Positions 28,971 through 38,383 of a stretch of 64,000 bases of DNA are shown here, in pieces; the first letter of the stretch is position 1, and the number at the start of each line of letters is the position of its first letter. The stretch is taken from positions 6,510,001-6,574,000 of the forward strand of contig NZ_CP027712.1 of NCBI RefSeq assembly GCF_003945765.1. The letters are read 5' to 3'. The position numbers were made by a program, and so were the translations under genes. Origin of the DNA: Pseudomonas chlororaphis subsp. chlororaphis. Lineage in GTDB: Bacteria > Pseudomonadota > Gammaproteobacteria > Pseudomonadales > Pseudomonadaceae. The notes below the pieces were generated by a model, which saw only the letters and a list, made by a program, of their open reading frames with translations, did not search any database and was not told the origin of the DNA.

Positions 28971-29492
28971 TCAGGTCGCGGCCGCCCTGCGCCGGCCCCA
29001 TGGTAGAAGCCGCGCCAGACGATAGGCGCTCAAAATCATCACAGCGATGAAAAACAGCAGGCTCCACTCCGCAGCACTCATGTCCAGCAACGTCCAGGTG
29101 ACCTCCGCGCACTGCGCGGTCCCGGTGAAAACCAGCTGCAAGGCACGCCCCCAGGACAGGTTGCCGAGCATGAACGGCATGTCCGGCAAACACGCCAGCA
29201 ACTGATCCGAAGGAATGTTCTGCAATAGCACATGGCGCCCTGCCGTAACGACACCCGCCAGGCTGCAGAGCAGCTCCAGCATCCAGTACAGGGCACTCGC
29301 CGGGTATTGTGGCCCCTGCAGGGCCGCGACCAGGCTGATCGAGGTCAACAGCAACGCGAAGAAACGTTGCGCCACCCACAACAGGCAAGGCTCGAGCCCA
29401 ACCCCGAACTCCAGGTGAAACGAAGCCCACAGGGCCAAGGCACCGGTAAAAAACACAAGGGAGAACAGCAAGCGTGAGCCGGCCAGCGACAT
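28971..29492 (-). CDS. dsbB: Disulfide bond formation protein DsbB/DsbH, with altered CxxC
   Basis: 173 residues, four membrane helices, at the position of the P. aeruginosa dsbH gene. DsbB reoxidises DsbA and hands electrons to quinone using two cysteine pairs. The second, periplasmic pair is present as C101 and C128, like E. coli C104 and C130. The first pair, normally CxxC before the conserved QR, reads EPCLLWVAQR: C36 is kept but the partner is W39, a single-base change (TGC or TGT to TGG). The quinone-coupled step should therefore be impaired unless another DsbB is present in the genome. Start at 29492 set by the first helix. Confidence 0.88.
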   Translation of the reverse strand: MSLAGSRLLFSLVFFTGALALWASFHLEFGVGLEPCLLWVAQRFFALLLTSISLVAALQGPQYPASALYWMLELLCSLAGVVTAGRHVLLQNIPSDQLLACLPDMPFMLGNLSWGRALQLVFTGTAQCAEVTWTLLDMSAAEWSLLFFIAVMILSAYRLARLLPWGRRRAAAT

Positions 29493-29655
29493 GGTGTATC
29501 CACAACGGAAGAAACAGGCTGCCACGGTAGAGAAAGCGCTCGGCCCTTTCAAGGCGCGCCATGACAAGATCGAGCGCGGCAAACCGGCACAGAGGCCAGA
29601 TCGGGGGGAGTCGCGGGACGGGCCGCCCCTCCGGGGACGGCCCAGCCTTGCGGGC

Positions 29656-30894
29656 TTATACCCTGGCGGGCACCGGCAGCGGCGATGCCAGGAGGCGCTC
29701 GTCCAACAACCCCAGACCTTCCTGGAACAGCTGGTTGCTGCGCTCGGTATCGCCCAGCTGCGCCAGCAACCGGGCCAGCTCGGCACAGGCTTCAGGGTTG
29801 CGCTGCAGGCGCAGGCTGCTTTCCAGGTAGTCCCGCGCCTTGCCCCAGAGACTGGTTTGCAGGCACAGGCGGCCCAGGGTCAGCAGCAGGCTCGGGTCGT
29901 TCGGGTGGTCTTTGAGGCACTGCTCGGCGAACTGCAGTTGCCGCGCCGGGTCACTGCCCCGCAGCAAGCCGTAAAGCCGCGCCAGATGACTGTCGTACTT
30001 GCGCTTGAGAGCGACGCGCAGCACTTCTTCGGCCTCGGCCCCGGCGCCCAATTGCCGCAGTTGCTCGGCGTAGGCCAGCACCAGCTGCGGTTCCTGACGC
30101 TGAGCCGCGGTCAGTTGCTGCCAAGCGCGGTTGAGCGATTGCAGGCCGACCGTACCGTCCTCTTCGCGATGTGCCGCGAGGGTCAGGTTCTCGCCCCAGG
30201 CCCTACGTTCCAGCTCGGCCAGTTCATTGGCGGGCAGGACCTTGTCCTTGCGCAGCTCGGGCAACAGGCGAATCACCGCCGACCAATCGCCCCGCTGCTG
30301 GTGCAGACGCTGCAACTGCCGCAGCACCTGGACACTGTGCGGATGACGCTCGTGCATGGCTTGCAGGGTACTCAGGGCGCCTTCGGTATCACCGCGATCG
30401 GTCTGCAGCTGGGCATGACTCAAGGCCACCGCCAACTCAGCCTGGGGCTGGCGCTCGAGGGCACGCTCCAGCAGGCTGTCGCACTGTTCGTAATTTCCCA
30501 GCTCGTTCGCCGCCCGCGCCGCGCCGAGGTAGTACAAAAGAGGCTGGCGCTCGGCTTCCGCGGCACGATGCAAGTGCTTCTGGGCGCTGGCCCAACGGCC
30601 TTCGGCAAGATCCATCTGGCCCTGCTCGATGGCGATCTGCACGCGACGGCTGCGGTTGCGTCGCGACCAGGGATTGACCACGCCGCTGGAGGTCATCACC
30701 AGTTCGATCAGTGCCTTGATACCCCAGATCACCAGCCAGATCACCGCGACCAGCGCCAGGGTCGCCCACAGGCTCGACTCATAACGGAAGCTGTCGTAGG
30801 CAATCAGGATGTACCCGGAATGCTCGGCAATCGCCAACCCCAGCAATCCCGAGGCGGCGATCACCAGGAACAGAATCACGTACAGGCGCTTCAT
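29656..30894 (-). CDS. hemY: Heme biosynthesis-associated TPR protein HemY
   Basis: 412 residues. Two N-terminal membrane helices (YVILFLVIAASGLLGLAIAEHSGYILIAY and WATLALVAVIWLVIWGI) anchor a cytosolic chain of tetratricopeptide-like helices. HemY sits at the inner membrane and is linked to the late heme pathway, though its exact job is unclear; it is not the Gram-positive protoporphyrinogen oxidase of the same name. Its start overlaps the hemX stop by four bases. Confidence 0.93.
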   Translation of the reverse strand: MKRLYVILFLVIAASGLLGLAIAEHSGYILIAYDSFRYESSLWATLALVAVIWLVIWGIKALIELVMTSSGVVNPWSRRNRSRRVQIAIEQGQMDLAEGRWASAQKHLHRAAEAERQPLLYYLGAARAANELGNYEQCDSLLERALERQPQAELAVALSHAQLQTDRGDTEGALSTLQAMHERHPHSVQVLRQLQRLHQQRGDWSAVIRLLPELRKDKVLPANELAELERRAWGENLTLAAHREEDGTVGLQSLNRAWQQLTAAQRQEPQLVLAYAEQLRQLGAGAEAEEVLRVALKRKYDSHLARLYGLLRGSDPARQLQFAEQCLKDHPNDPSLLLTLGRLCLQTSLWGKARDYLESSLRLQRNPEACAELARLLAQLGDTERSNQLFQEGLGLLDERLLASPLPVPARV

Positions 30895-32030
30895 GGGCTG
30901 GTCTCCTGCGGGGCATTCGCAGCAGGTTTGGCCAGTGGTTTCACCGACTCTTCAGCGCTCAGGTTGCGTCGCTCCAGGTAGGCCTGAACGGCGCTCAGGG
31001 TCTTGGCCAGGTCCGGCGTCTGCACGGTGACCGGCTGTTTGCTCAGTTCGGACACGCGCTCGAGCATGAGTTTGCTCTGCGGATTGTCCTGATTGAAGTT
31101 GCCCTTCAACACGTCGCGAGCTTCCGCCAGGGCCTGGGTGTACACCGGCGCCTGGCCATTCAGAGCCGCCCATTGCGCCTGCTCCAGGGCCAGGCTCAAG
31201 GCCAGGCGCACCTGCGTCAGGCTTTGCCCGGCGAGCAACGGCCGCACATTCTTGTCCGCGTTGAAGTCGATACGAATGTAACGCGAGATCTGGTCCCACC
31301 ATTGCGCCCAGCGGCTGGCGCCGTCGCCGTCGGCGGTCAGGCCCAGCAACGAATCGCCACGGTCGCGGTACTCGGGGGCCAGCTCGGTGAGCTCGGTCAC
31401 CTGGTCGCGCAGTGCGCCCAGTTGCAGGAACAGCCCGGTGCGATCCGGTTGTTCGGTACTGCGCAGGGCCGCAAGGCTCTTGGCCAGCTGTTCGCGCGCG
31501 GCGAAAGAACCGGGATCGTTCTGCTCGCGCAGGATCTCGTCGGCCCCCTGCACCAGAGCCTGGGCGCTGCTGATGTCCTGCAAGGCCGAAAGACGCAGGC
31601 TGGCCAGACGCAACAGATGTTCCGCCTCGGCCAGACGCCAGTCCTTGCGGCTGGCACCCAGCACGCTCTCCAGCTTCTGACTGAGTCGCTGCTGGTCGCC
31701 CTGCAACTGCGCGACCAGACGACGGCGCTCTTCCAGCTCATCGGCCGCCGGCAACTGCTCCAGACGCGCCGTCAGGCGCTGCTCGTTGAGCTTCAGGCTC
31801 TGCGCCTCGTCACCCAGGGCCTGCAACTGCCCCAGCTGCTGTTGATTGTTGGCCTGCAGGCTGCGCACCTGCCAGACACCCCAGCCGCCGGCAGCGACGC
31901 CGGCCGCCCCCAGCAGCAGAGCGAGGATCGCCAACCCGTTGCCACGGCGCTGCGGAGCAGGGGTTGCGGGTTCAGCCGGTGCATCGACTACCGGCTGGAC
32001 ATCATCTTTAGGCAAGGCTGTTTCGCTCAC
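30891..32030 (-). CDS. hemX: HemX, uroporphyrinogen-III C-methyltransferase-like membrane protein
   Basis: 379 residues. An acidic, proline-rich N terminus is followed by one membrane helix (GLAILALLLGAAGVAAGGWGVW), a coiled coil (about 75-150) and a periplasmic helical domain. It is often annotated as a methyltransferase but has no SAM-binding motif; it is a structural partner in the hemCDXY operon. The GTG at 32030 has AAGGA upstream and gives the usual N terminus VSETALPKDD; a longer reading would extend into hemD. Confidence 0.9.
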   Translation of the reverse strand: MSETALPKDDVQPVVDAPAEPATPAPQRRGNGLAILALLLGAAGVAAGGWGVWQVRSLQANNQQQLGQLQALGDEAQSLKLNEQRLTARLEQLPAADELEERRRLVAQLQGDQQRLSQKLESVLGASRKDWRLAEAEHLLRLASLRLSALQDISSAQALVQGADEILREQNDPGSFAAREQLAKSLAALRSTEQPDRTGLFLQLGALRDQVTELTELAPEYRDRGDSLLGLTADGDGASRWAQWWDQISRYIRIDFNADKNVRPLLAGQSLTQVRLALSLALEQAQWAALNGQAPVYTQALAEARDVLKGNFNQDNPQSKLMLERVSELSKQPVTVQTPDLAKTLSAVQAYLERRNLSAEESVKPLAKPAANAPQETSP

Positions 32031-32047
32031 GTATCCATCCTTTGCAT

Positions 32048-32815
32048 TTAGAGAACGGGCACGGGTTGCTCCCGTAGCACCGTTAGCAAGGCCGCGGCGC
32101 TGGCGCCACGACAATCCACAACTTTCTCGGCCCCGGCGGCACGCGCCATCTCGGCGACCCGGGGGCTCGGTACAAACAACGGCAGCCGCGCCACCTGTGG
32201 CCAGGCCTCGCCGGCCAACTGCTGCAAGTGCTCGAAACCCTGCCCACTGCTGACCACCAGCCCATTCAAGCGTTCAGCTCGAATGCGTTGCATCAGGACC
32301 CCGTCGGCATAGCGCGGCAGGTCGCGGCGGTACAGTTCCAGATAGTCGACACTAGCACCTTGGCCGCGCAAACGCTCAGCCAGCAGCTCGCGGCCACCCT
32401 CCCCGCGCACGATCAGCACCCGCGGGTCGGGCCGTGCAATAGCCTCGCGCAACTGGGGAAGTTCAAGCAAGGCTTCGCTGTCATCGCCTTGCTCGGGAAA
32501 AAAAACATCCAGGCCGTGATCGGCCAGAATCTGCGCCGTGCCGGCACCCACACTGAACCAGCGCTGGCTCGGCGGCTGCGGCCAGAACTGCTCGAGCAGT
32601 TGCACGGCCATTCGCGCGGCCGGCTTGCTGACCACGATCACCGCGCAGTACCGGTGCAACTCAAGCATCCTGGCGTGTTGGGTATCGCCAACAGGCAGGG
32701 CTTGGATTTCCAGCAATGGCAGGCTGCTGCTGAACACCCCTGCTTCGCCCAGAACCTCAGCCAGCAGCGCCGACTCGTCCGTGGGCCGGGTCAGCAGCAC
32801 ACGCCAGTCGCTCAC
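32048..32815 (-). CDS. hemD: Uroporphyrinogen-III synthase
   Basis: 255 residues. HemD closes hydroxymethylbilane to uroporphyrinogen III with inversion of ring D. The two-lobed fold is recognisable from [17 protein letters not shown], the [18 protein letters not shown] segment and the [19 protein letters not shown] close to the C terminus. Start overlaps the hemC stop (ATGA at 32812-32815), so substrate-making and substrate-using enzymes are coupled. Confidence 0.95.
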   Translation of the reverse strand: MSDWRVLLTRPTDESALLAEVLGEAGVFSSSLPLLEIQALPVGDTQHARMLELHRYCAVIVVSKPAARMAVQLLEQFWPQPPSQRWFSVGAGTAQILADHGLDVFFPEQGDDSEALLELPQLREAIARPDPRVLIVRGEGGRELLAERLRGQGASVDYLELYRRDLPRYADGVLMQRIRAERLNGLVVSSGQGFEHLQQLAGEAWPQVARLPLFVPSPRVAEMARAAGAEKVVDCRGASAAALLTVLREQPVPVL

Positions 32816-33753
32816 TCTTCGCCAGCCTCGCCATAGACCGCGCGCAGAATATCGTCGGCGCCCTGGGCCAGCAGATCCTCCGCGACCTGCACGCCGAGCG
32901 CCGCCGCAGCGCTACGTGGAGCACGGGCCTCGGCGCTGAGCAGCACACCGCCGCTCGGTTCGCCGACCAGGCCACGCAGCCACAGCTGGTCGCCTTCGAG
33001 TACCGCATAGCAGGCGATCGGTACCTGGCAGCCGCCATTCAGATGCTTGTTGAGGGCCCGCTCGGCGGTGACTCGATCCGCGGTATCGACATGATGCAGT
33101 GGCGCCAGCAGCTTATGGATCTCGCTGTCGGCCGTGCGGCATTCGATGCCCACCGCGCCCTGGCCGCCAGCCGGAAGGCTGTCGTCGACGCTGATCGAAG
33201 AGCTGATGCGATCTTCGAAGCCAAGACGGATCAAGCCCGCAGCGGCCAGGATGATGGCGTCGTACTCGCCGGCGTCGAGCTTGGCCAGGCGAGTATTGAC
33301 GTTGCCGCGCAGGAAGCGGATCTGCAGGTCCGGACGACGAGCCAGCAACTGCGCCTGGCGACGCAGGCTGGAGGTGCCCACCACGCTGCCCACGGGCAGA
33401 TCGTCGAGACTGGAATAGGTATTGGAGACAAAGGCATCGCGCGGGTCTTCACGCTCGCAGATGCAGAACAGGCCCAGGCCTTCAGGGAAGTCCATGGGCA
33501 CGTCTTTCATCGAATGCACGGCGATATCCGCTTCGTTTTCCAGCAGCGCGGTTTCCAGCTCCTTGACGAACAGTCCCTTGCCGCCGATTTTCGACAACGG
33601 CGAGTCGAGCAGCTTGTCGCCGCGACTGACCATGGGCACCAGCGTCACGATCAACCCCGGGTGAGCGGCTTCCAGACGAGCTTTGACGTATTCGGCTTGC
33701 CACAAGGCCAAGGCACTTTTGCGGGTAGCGATGCGGATTTCGCGAGAGGACAT
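32812..33753 (-). CDS. hemC: Porphobilinogen deaminase (hydroxymethylbilane synthase)
   Basis: 313 residues. It links four porphobilinogens from HemB into hydroxymethylbilane. The start [31 protein letters not shown] and the dipyrromethane-cofactor cysteine in [13 protein letters not shown] are all present. First gene of hemC-hemD-hemX-hemY, 140 bases downstream of algR, as in other pseudomonads. Confidence 0.97.
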   Translation of the reverse strand: MSSREIRIATRKSALALWQAEYVKARLEAAHPGLIVTLVPMVSRGDKLLDSPLSKIGGKGLFVKELETALLENEADIAVHSMKDVPMDFPEGLGLFCICEREDPRDAFVSNTYSSLDDLPVGSVVGTSSLRRQAQLLARRPDLQIRFLRGNVNTRLAKLDAGEYDAIILAAAGLIRLGFEDRISSSISVDDSLPAGGQGAVGIECRTADSEIHKLLAPLHHVDTADRVTAERALNKHLNGGCQVPIACYAVLEGDQLWLRGLVGEPSGGVLLSAEARAPRSAAAALGVQVAEDLLAQGADDILRAVYGEAGEE

Positions 33754-33893
33754 GGATCAATCCGTACTGATGAAAATACGGCAGATGATAACAGCTCAGC
33801 CAAATCAGCTTTGACTTGTATCAGGAACTACAGCCCCTCCCTGGCTGCAGGAACATTGCGGGCGGGGCGCATGACCCGCCCGGCCGCCCGGAT

Positions 33894-34640
33894 CTAGAGC
33901 TGCTGCATCATCTTGCGCACGCCGGCCACATGCCGTCGGCTGACGATCAACGCATCGCCATTGAGACCTTTGAGGAACAGCTGGAAATGCCCCAGCGGCG
34001 TACGCTGCAGGCGTTCGATGCGTTCACGGGCCACCAGGGCGTTGCGATGGATGCGCACGAAACGCTCGCCAAACTCGTCCTCCAGCGCCTTCAGGGGTTC
34101 GTCCAGCAGGACTTCGCCGCTTTCATGGCGCAAGGTCACGTATTTGTGGTCGGCAATGAAATAGACGACCTGATCCAGCGGGATCAGCTCGATACCTTTG
34201 CGGGTCCGCGCACTGATATGGCTGCGAGGGCCGCTGCCGCTTTCCGCGGCGGGCCGGGTCAGGGCCGCCAGCTGGACCCTGTTGGGGCGATCGGCCTTTT
34301 TCAGCGCCTCGAGCAGATGCTCGGAACGCACCGGTTTGAGCAGGTGACCTACCTCGCTGACATCAAAAGCCTCGAGGGCGAATTCATCAGGGGCGGCACA
34401 AAACACCACGGCTGGCGGCGCTTCGCGCTCACACAAACGGGCGGCAACCTGCAGGCCATCGAGACCCGGCATGCGGATGTCGAGAAGCACGATATCCGGC
34501 TTCAGGCTGTCGATCAGGGCCAATGCCTCTTCGCCATTGGTGGCGCTGGGCTCCAGGACACTGTATCCCTCAAGCTCACTGACCATACGGCTCAGTCGCT
34601 CGCGGGCTAGGGGTTCGTCATCAACGATCAGGACATTCAT
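33894..34640 (-). CDS. algR: LytTR-type response regulator AlgR
   Basis: 248 residues, the P. aeruginosa length. The receiver domain has the acidic pocket DDE (7-9), phosphoacceptor D54 in LLDIRMPG and K in LKPV; the C-terminal LytTR DNA-binding domain covers about 145-245 (FVRIHRNALVARERI). In P. aeruginosa AlgR controls alginate, twitching and virulence genes and is phosphorylated by AlgZ (FimS). Here the gene for AlgZ is only a remnant, overlapping the algR start by four bases, so AlgR has no cognate kinase next to it although D54 is intact. Confidence 0.95.
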   Translation of the reverse strand: MNVLIVDDEPLARERLSRMVSELEGYSVLEPSATNGEEALALIDSLKPDIVLLDIRMPGLDGLQVAARLCEREAPPAVVFCAAPDEFALEAFDVSEVGHLLKPVRSEHLLEALKKADRPNRVQLAALTRPAAESGSGPRSHISARTRKGIELIPLDQVVYFIADHKYVTLRHESGEVLLDEPLKALEDEFGERFVRIHRNALVARERIERLQRTPLGHFQLFLKGLNGDALIVSRRHVAGVRKMMQQL

Positions 34641-34849
34641 ATTGCGCTGGATTCCTGCGTGAGTCTCGCACAAGGATAGCGTAGACAGGTGAAGTGACGT
34701 CCGTCACGGCGATCCACGCTAAGACTAGTGCGAGGGCCAAAAAGTGCCCCACGACGGGCACCATTATTTACCCGGGCCTGCTCGATACCGTTCAAGGCCC
34801 GCCACTGCACGACATGGTCATGGGGACTGCTGATACAGGACACAAACAC
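34637..34849 (-). pseudogene. algZ: Remnant of sensor kinase gene algZ (fimS)
   Basis: The frame ending at 34637 closes with ALFGPRTSLSV, RRDGRHFTC and LRYPCARLTQ, which is the C-terminal end of pseudomonad AlgZ as I remember it, and its TGA overlaps the algR ATG as ATGA. Only about 35 codons (34637-34744) are recognisable; upstream, a weak echo of the kinase (ALNGIEQARV) may remain. The membrane domain, the phosphorylated-histidine region and the ATP-binding core, about 1 kb, are missing before argH begins at 35232. Confidence 0.75.
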
Positions 34850-35231
34850 CCCCTCTCTTATAGTCGGCTTCCACTCCGACCGCCTCCCTCGCGAATCGCG
34901 AGGTGGCGGCGGGACCGGAGCGCATGCGACAACGGTTGCGTAATCAGCGACCAGACTCGATGAAACATCCGGGATTGCGCTGTTCCTTCAGTCCAACTGT
35001 AGACGGTTGCCAAGACGATATTGCTCTATCGATAAATATCGTTACATCACTCCTCACACCCCGCCTTCGCTCGCCTAGTCTCTGCGCGCCCGAGGTCGGC
35101 GACAAGCGCCCGCGACCCCATGGCAGAAATAAAAACCTGCCGACCGGTGCCAGCTACAGGATTGGCAACCCTGTTATTATCCGCGGCAACTTTTCACCTC
35201 ATTTCCCTTCCAGCCGATCACGAGCGAATTC
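34850..35231. other. Gap between the algZ remnant and argH
   Basis: No coding sequence is supported. It contains a strong inverted repeat at 34880-34909 (CCGCCTCCCTCGCG and CGCGAGGTGGCGG around AAT), a T/A-richer stretch with TATTGCTCTATCGATAAATATCG near 35018-35040, and the argH promoter region. Full algZ should lie here in relatives. Confidence 0.5.
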
Positions 35232-36626
<1,395 letters not shown>

Positions 36627-36634
36627 AAGCTAGC

Positions 36635-36675
36635 GCGGGCAAGCCACGCTCCTGCTAAGAGCGTGGCTTGCCCGC
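36635..36675. repeat. REP hairpin, GCGGGCAAGCC family
   Basis: Perfect 17-base arms, 36635-36651 and 36659-36675 (core GCGGGCAAGCCACGCTC), with a seven-base loop. It lies between the convergent argH and GST genes and could also act as a weak terminator, though it lacks T runs. Confidence 0.85.
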
Positions 36676-36696
36676 AGTCAGCGACCTGAAACCTTC

Positions 36697-37353
36697 CTAC
36701 TTCTTGCTGGCGATCATCGCCAGGAACTGCGGCATCGCCGCGTCCTTGTCCGCCGCGACCCGCTGCACATTGGGCATCTGCTCCAAACGCGCCATCAAGG
36801 CCTTGGCTGCCGGTATTTCGGCCAGATAGTCCACACCGAACAGCTTCTGCCCTACCGCGCAGGCCAGGCTCACGCTGTACAGGAAATACAGGTCCGCCAC
36901 GCTCAGGCTGCTGCCCGCCACATAAGGGGCGAACTTGCCGTGCCTGGCCAGCGAGGCGAACCCCTGCACCAGCTCGTTGCGGGACTTCTCCTTGATAGCC
37001 TCGGGGACCGCCATCCCGAAGAACGCCTCGCCGTAACAGGCCCGCGCCGGCAACTCGATGTAAAGCTCGATCTCCTTGGCCAGCGCCAGCACCTGGGCAC
37101 GCGCGAACGGGTCACTGGGCAGCAGCGCCGGCCCAGGCTGGCTTTCAAGGTATTCGAGGATCACGCTGGTTTCATTGATAAAGCCCTGCTCCACCCTTAG
37201 CACCGGCACCTTGCCGCGCGGGCTGATGGCCAACGCCTCAGGGCTTTGTCCGGCGTAGAACGGCACTTCCTCGAAAGGCAGATCTTTTTCCAGCAATGCC
37301 AGTTTCACCATGTTGTAGTAATTGCTGACGGCGAATCCATAAAGCTTGAGCAT
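36697..37353 (-). CDS. Glutathione S-transferase family protein
   Basis: 218 residues. Thioredoxin-like N-terminal domain (MLKLYGFAVSNYYNMVKLALLEKDLPFEEV) with the cis-proline in GKVPVL and the glutathione-binding ETSVILEYL, then a helical C-terminal domain with SVADLYFLY. The likely catalytic residue is the serine or tyrosine near position 10-13. Substrate unknown. Start set by the conserved beginning at 37353. Confidence 0.92.
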   Translation of the reverse strand: MLKLYGFAVSNYYNMVKLALLEKDLPFEEVPFYAGQSPEALAISPRGKVPVLRVEQGFINETSVILEYLESQPGPALLPSDPFARAQVLALAKEIELYIELPARACYGEAFFGMAVPEAIKEKSRNELVQGFASLARHGKFAPYVAGSSLSVADLYFLYSVSLACAVGQKLFGVDYLAEIPAAKALMARLEQMPNVQRVAADKDAAMPQFLAMIASKK

Positions 37354-37478
37354 CACATAGCCTCCAGGCCGGGTGCGGGGTTGGCAGCCACTCTTATAGA
37401 TCCTCGACAGCCGACTGGCCAGCAGCATCAGGCTCCTGAATACGGGTAAACTGGCGACCTTTCCTTGAGGAGCCTGCC

Positions 37479-37775
37479 ATGAGCGAGCCAACCCCCGGTA
37501 TCAGCAACGACGACAGCGACGAAGAAGCGTTCGCCGAAAACACCCTGATCGAAGCGATCGAAAACCAGATCGAAAGCGACAACCCGCCCGCGGCCAAGGC
37601 CACCTTCAATAAGCTGACCCTGGTCGGGTATGAGCGTGACGAAATCCTCAACCTCATGGCTCACGTCCTGGCAGTGGAAATCGACGCGATCCTCGAAGAA
37701 GACCGCGCGTTCGACACCCAATGGTACGAAGCCGCGCTGCGCGCCCTGCCCGAGCTGCCGCCCGAGAAGAAATAA
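37479..37775 (+). CDS. Conserved hypothetical acidic small protein
   Basis: 98 residues, rich in Asp and Glu at the N terminus (SNDDSDEEAFAENT), then a helical part with ATFNKLTLVGYERDEILNLMAHVLAVEI. GAGGAG precedes the ATG. I recognise it as a conserved pseudomonad protein of no known function; no motif suggests an activity. Confidence 0.8.
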   Translation: MSEPTPGISNDDSDEEAFAENTLIEAIENQIESDNPPAAKATFNKLTLVGYERDEILNLMAHVLAVEIDAILEEDRAFDTQWYEAALRALPELPPEKK

Positions 37776-37961
37776 GCCCGCCACGCCTCGCGTCCGCCCC
37801 TGGCCGGCGCGATGGCGAGCCTTGACTACACTGGTACGCGCCCTGCGGCCAAATACCGCCGCCCAGGGGCGTAAAAGTCCGCAGCGGACACTGGACAGGC
37901 TGCCCAACTGCGGTCACCTTAAGGACGCTGTCGTCTAATTCCTAGAAAGTCTGGAGTCCTT

Positions 37962-38207
37962 ATGTCGTATACCCCTGAGTTGGTTGCCGAACTGGAAATC
38001 CTTGCACTCTTCAACCTGGACAGTTCCCAGGAAGGCCTGAAAATCCATCAGACCGCTGCCCCCCAAGCTATCGCCGCCGCACGACGCCTGTTCGAAAAAG
38101 AGCTCATTACCCAGCCCGATGGTGGTTACCTGACCAGCCTGGGCCGCGATGCCGCCGAGCATGCCCAAGGCCTGCTGACCATTCTGACGGTCAAAGAAGC
38201 CGCCTGA
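37962..38207 (+). CDS. TIGR02647 family protein
   Basis: 81 residues. MSYTPELVAELEILALFNLDSSQEGLKIH and a winged-helix-like C-terminal region (RRLFEKELITQPDGGYLTSLGRDAAEHAQ) fit the TIGR02647 family of small, possibly DNA-binding proteins. Function unknown. GGAG lies before the ATG. Confidence 0.88.
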   Translation: MSYTPELVAELEILALFNLDSSQEGLKIHQTAAPQAIAAARRLFEKELITQPDGGYLTSLGRDAAEHAQGLLTILTVKEAA

Positions 38208-38383
38208 ACGCTTTCCCCTACGGCCCTCGGAATCCCCGCCTGTCGGATTCCGCGGGCAAGCTCCAGTTGCCCGCTGGAAATCTGACGTCAAAAATAAAAT
38301 TCAGCTTAAAGCTCGCCCTCGACTGGCTGTAAACTCCTCCACCTATAAGACCTCCCACGTTCAAGCTTCGCGAGCCTGTTTGA

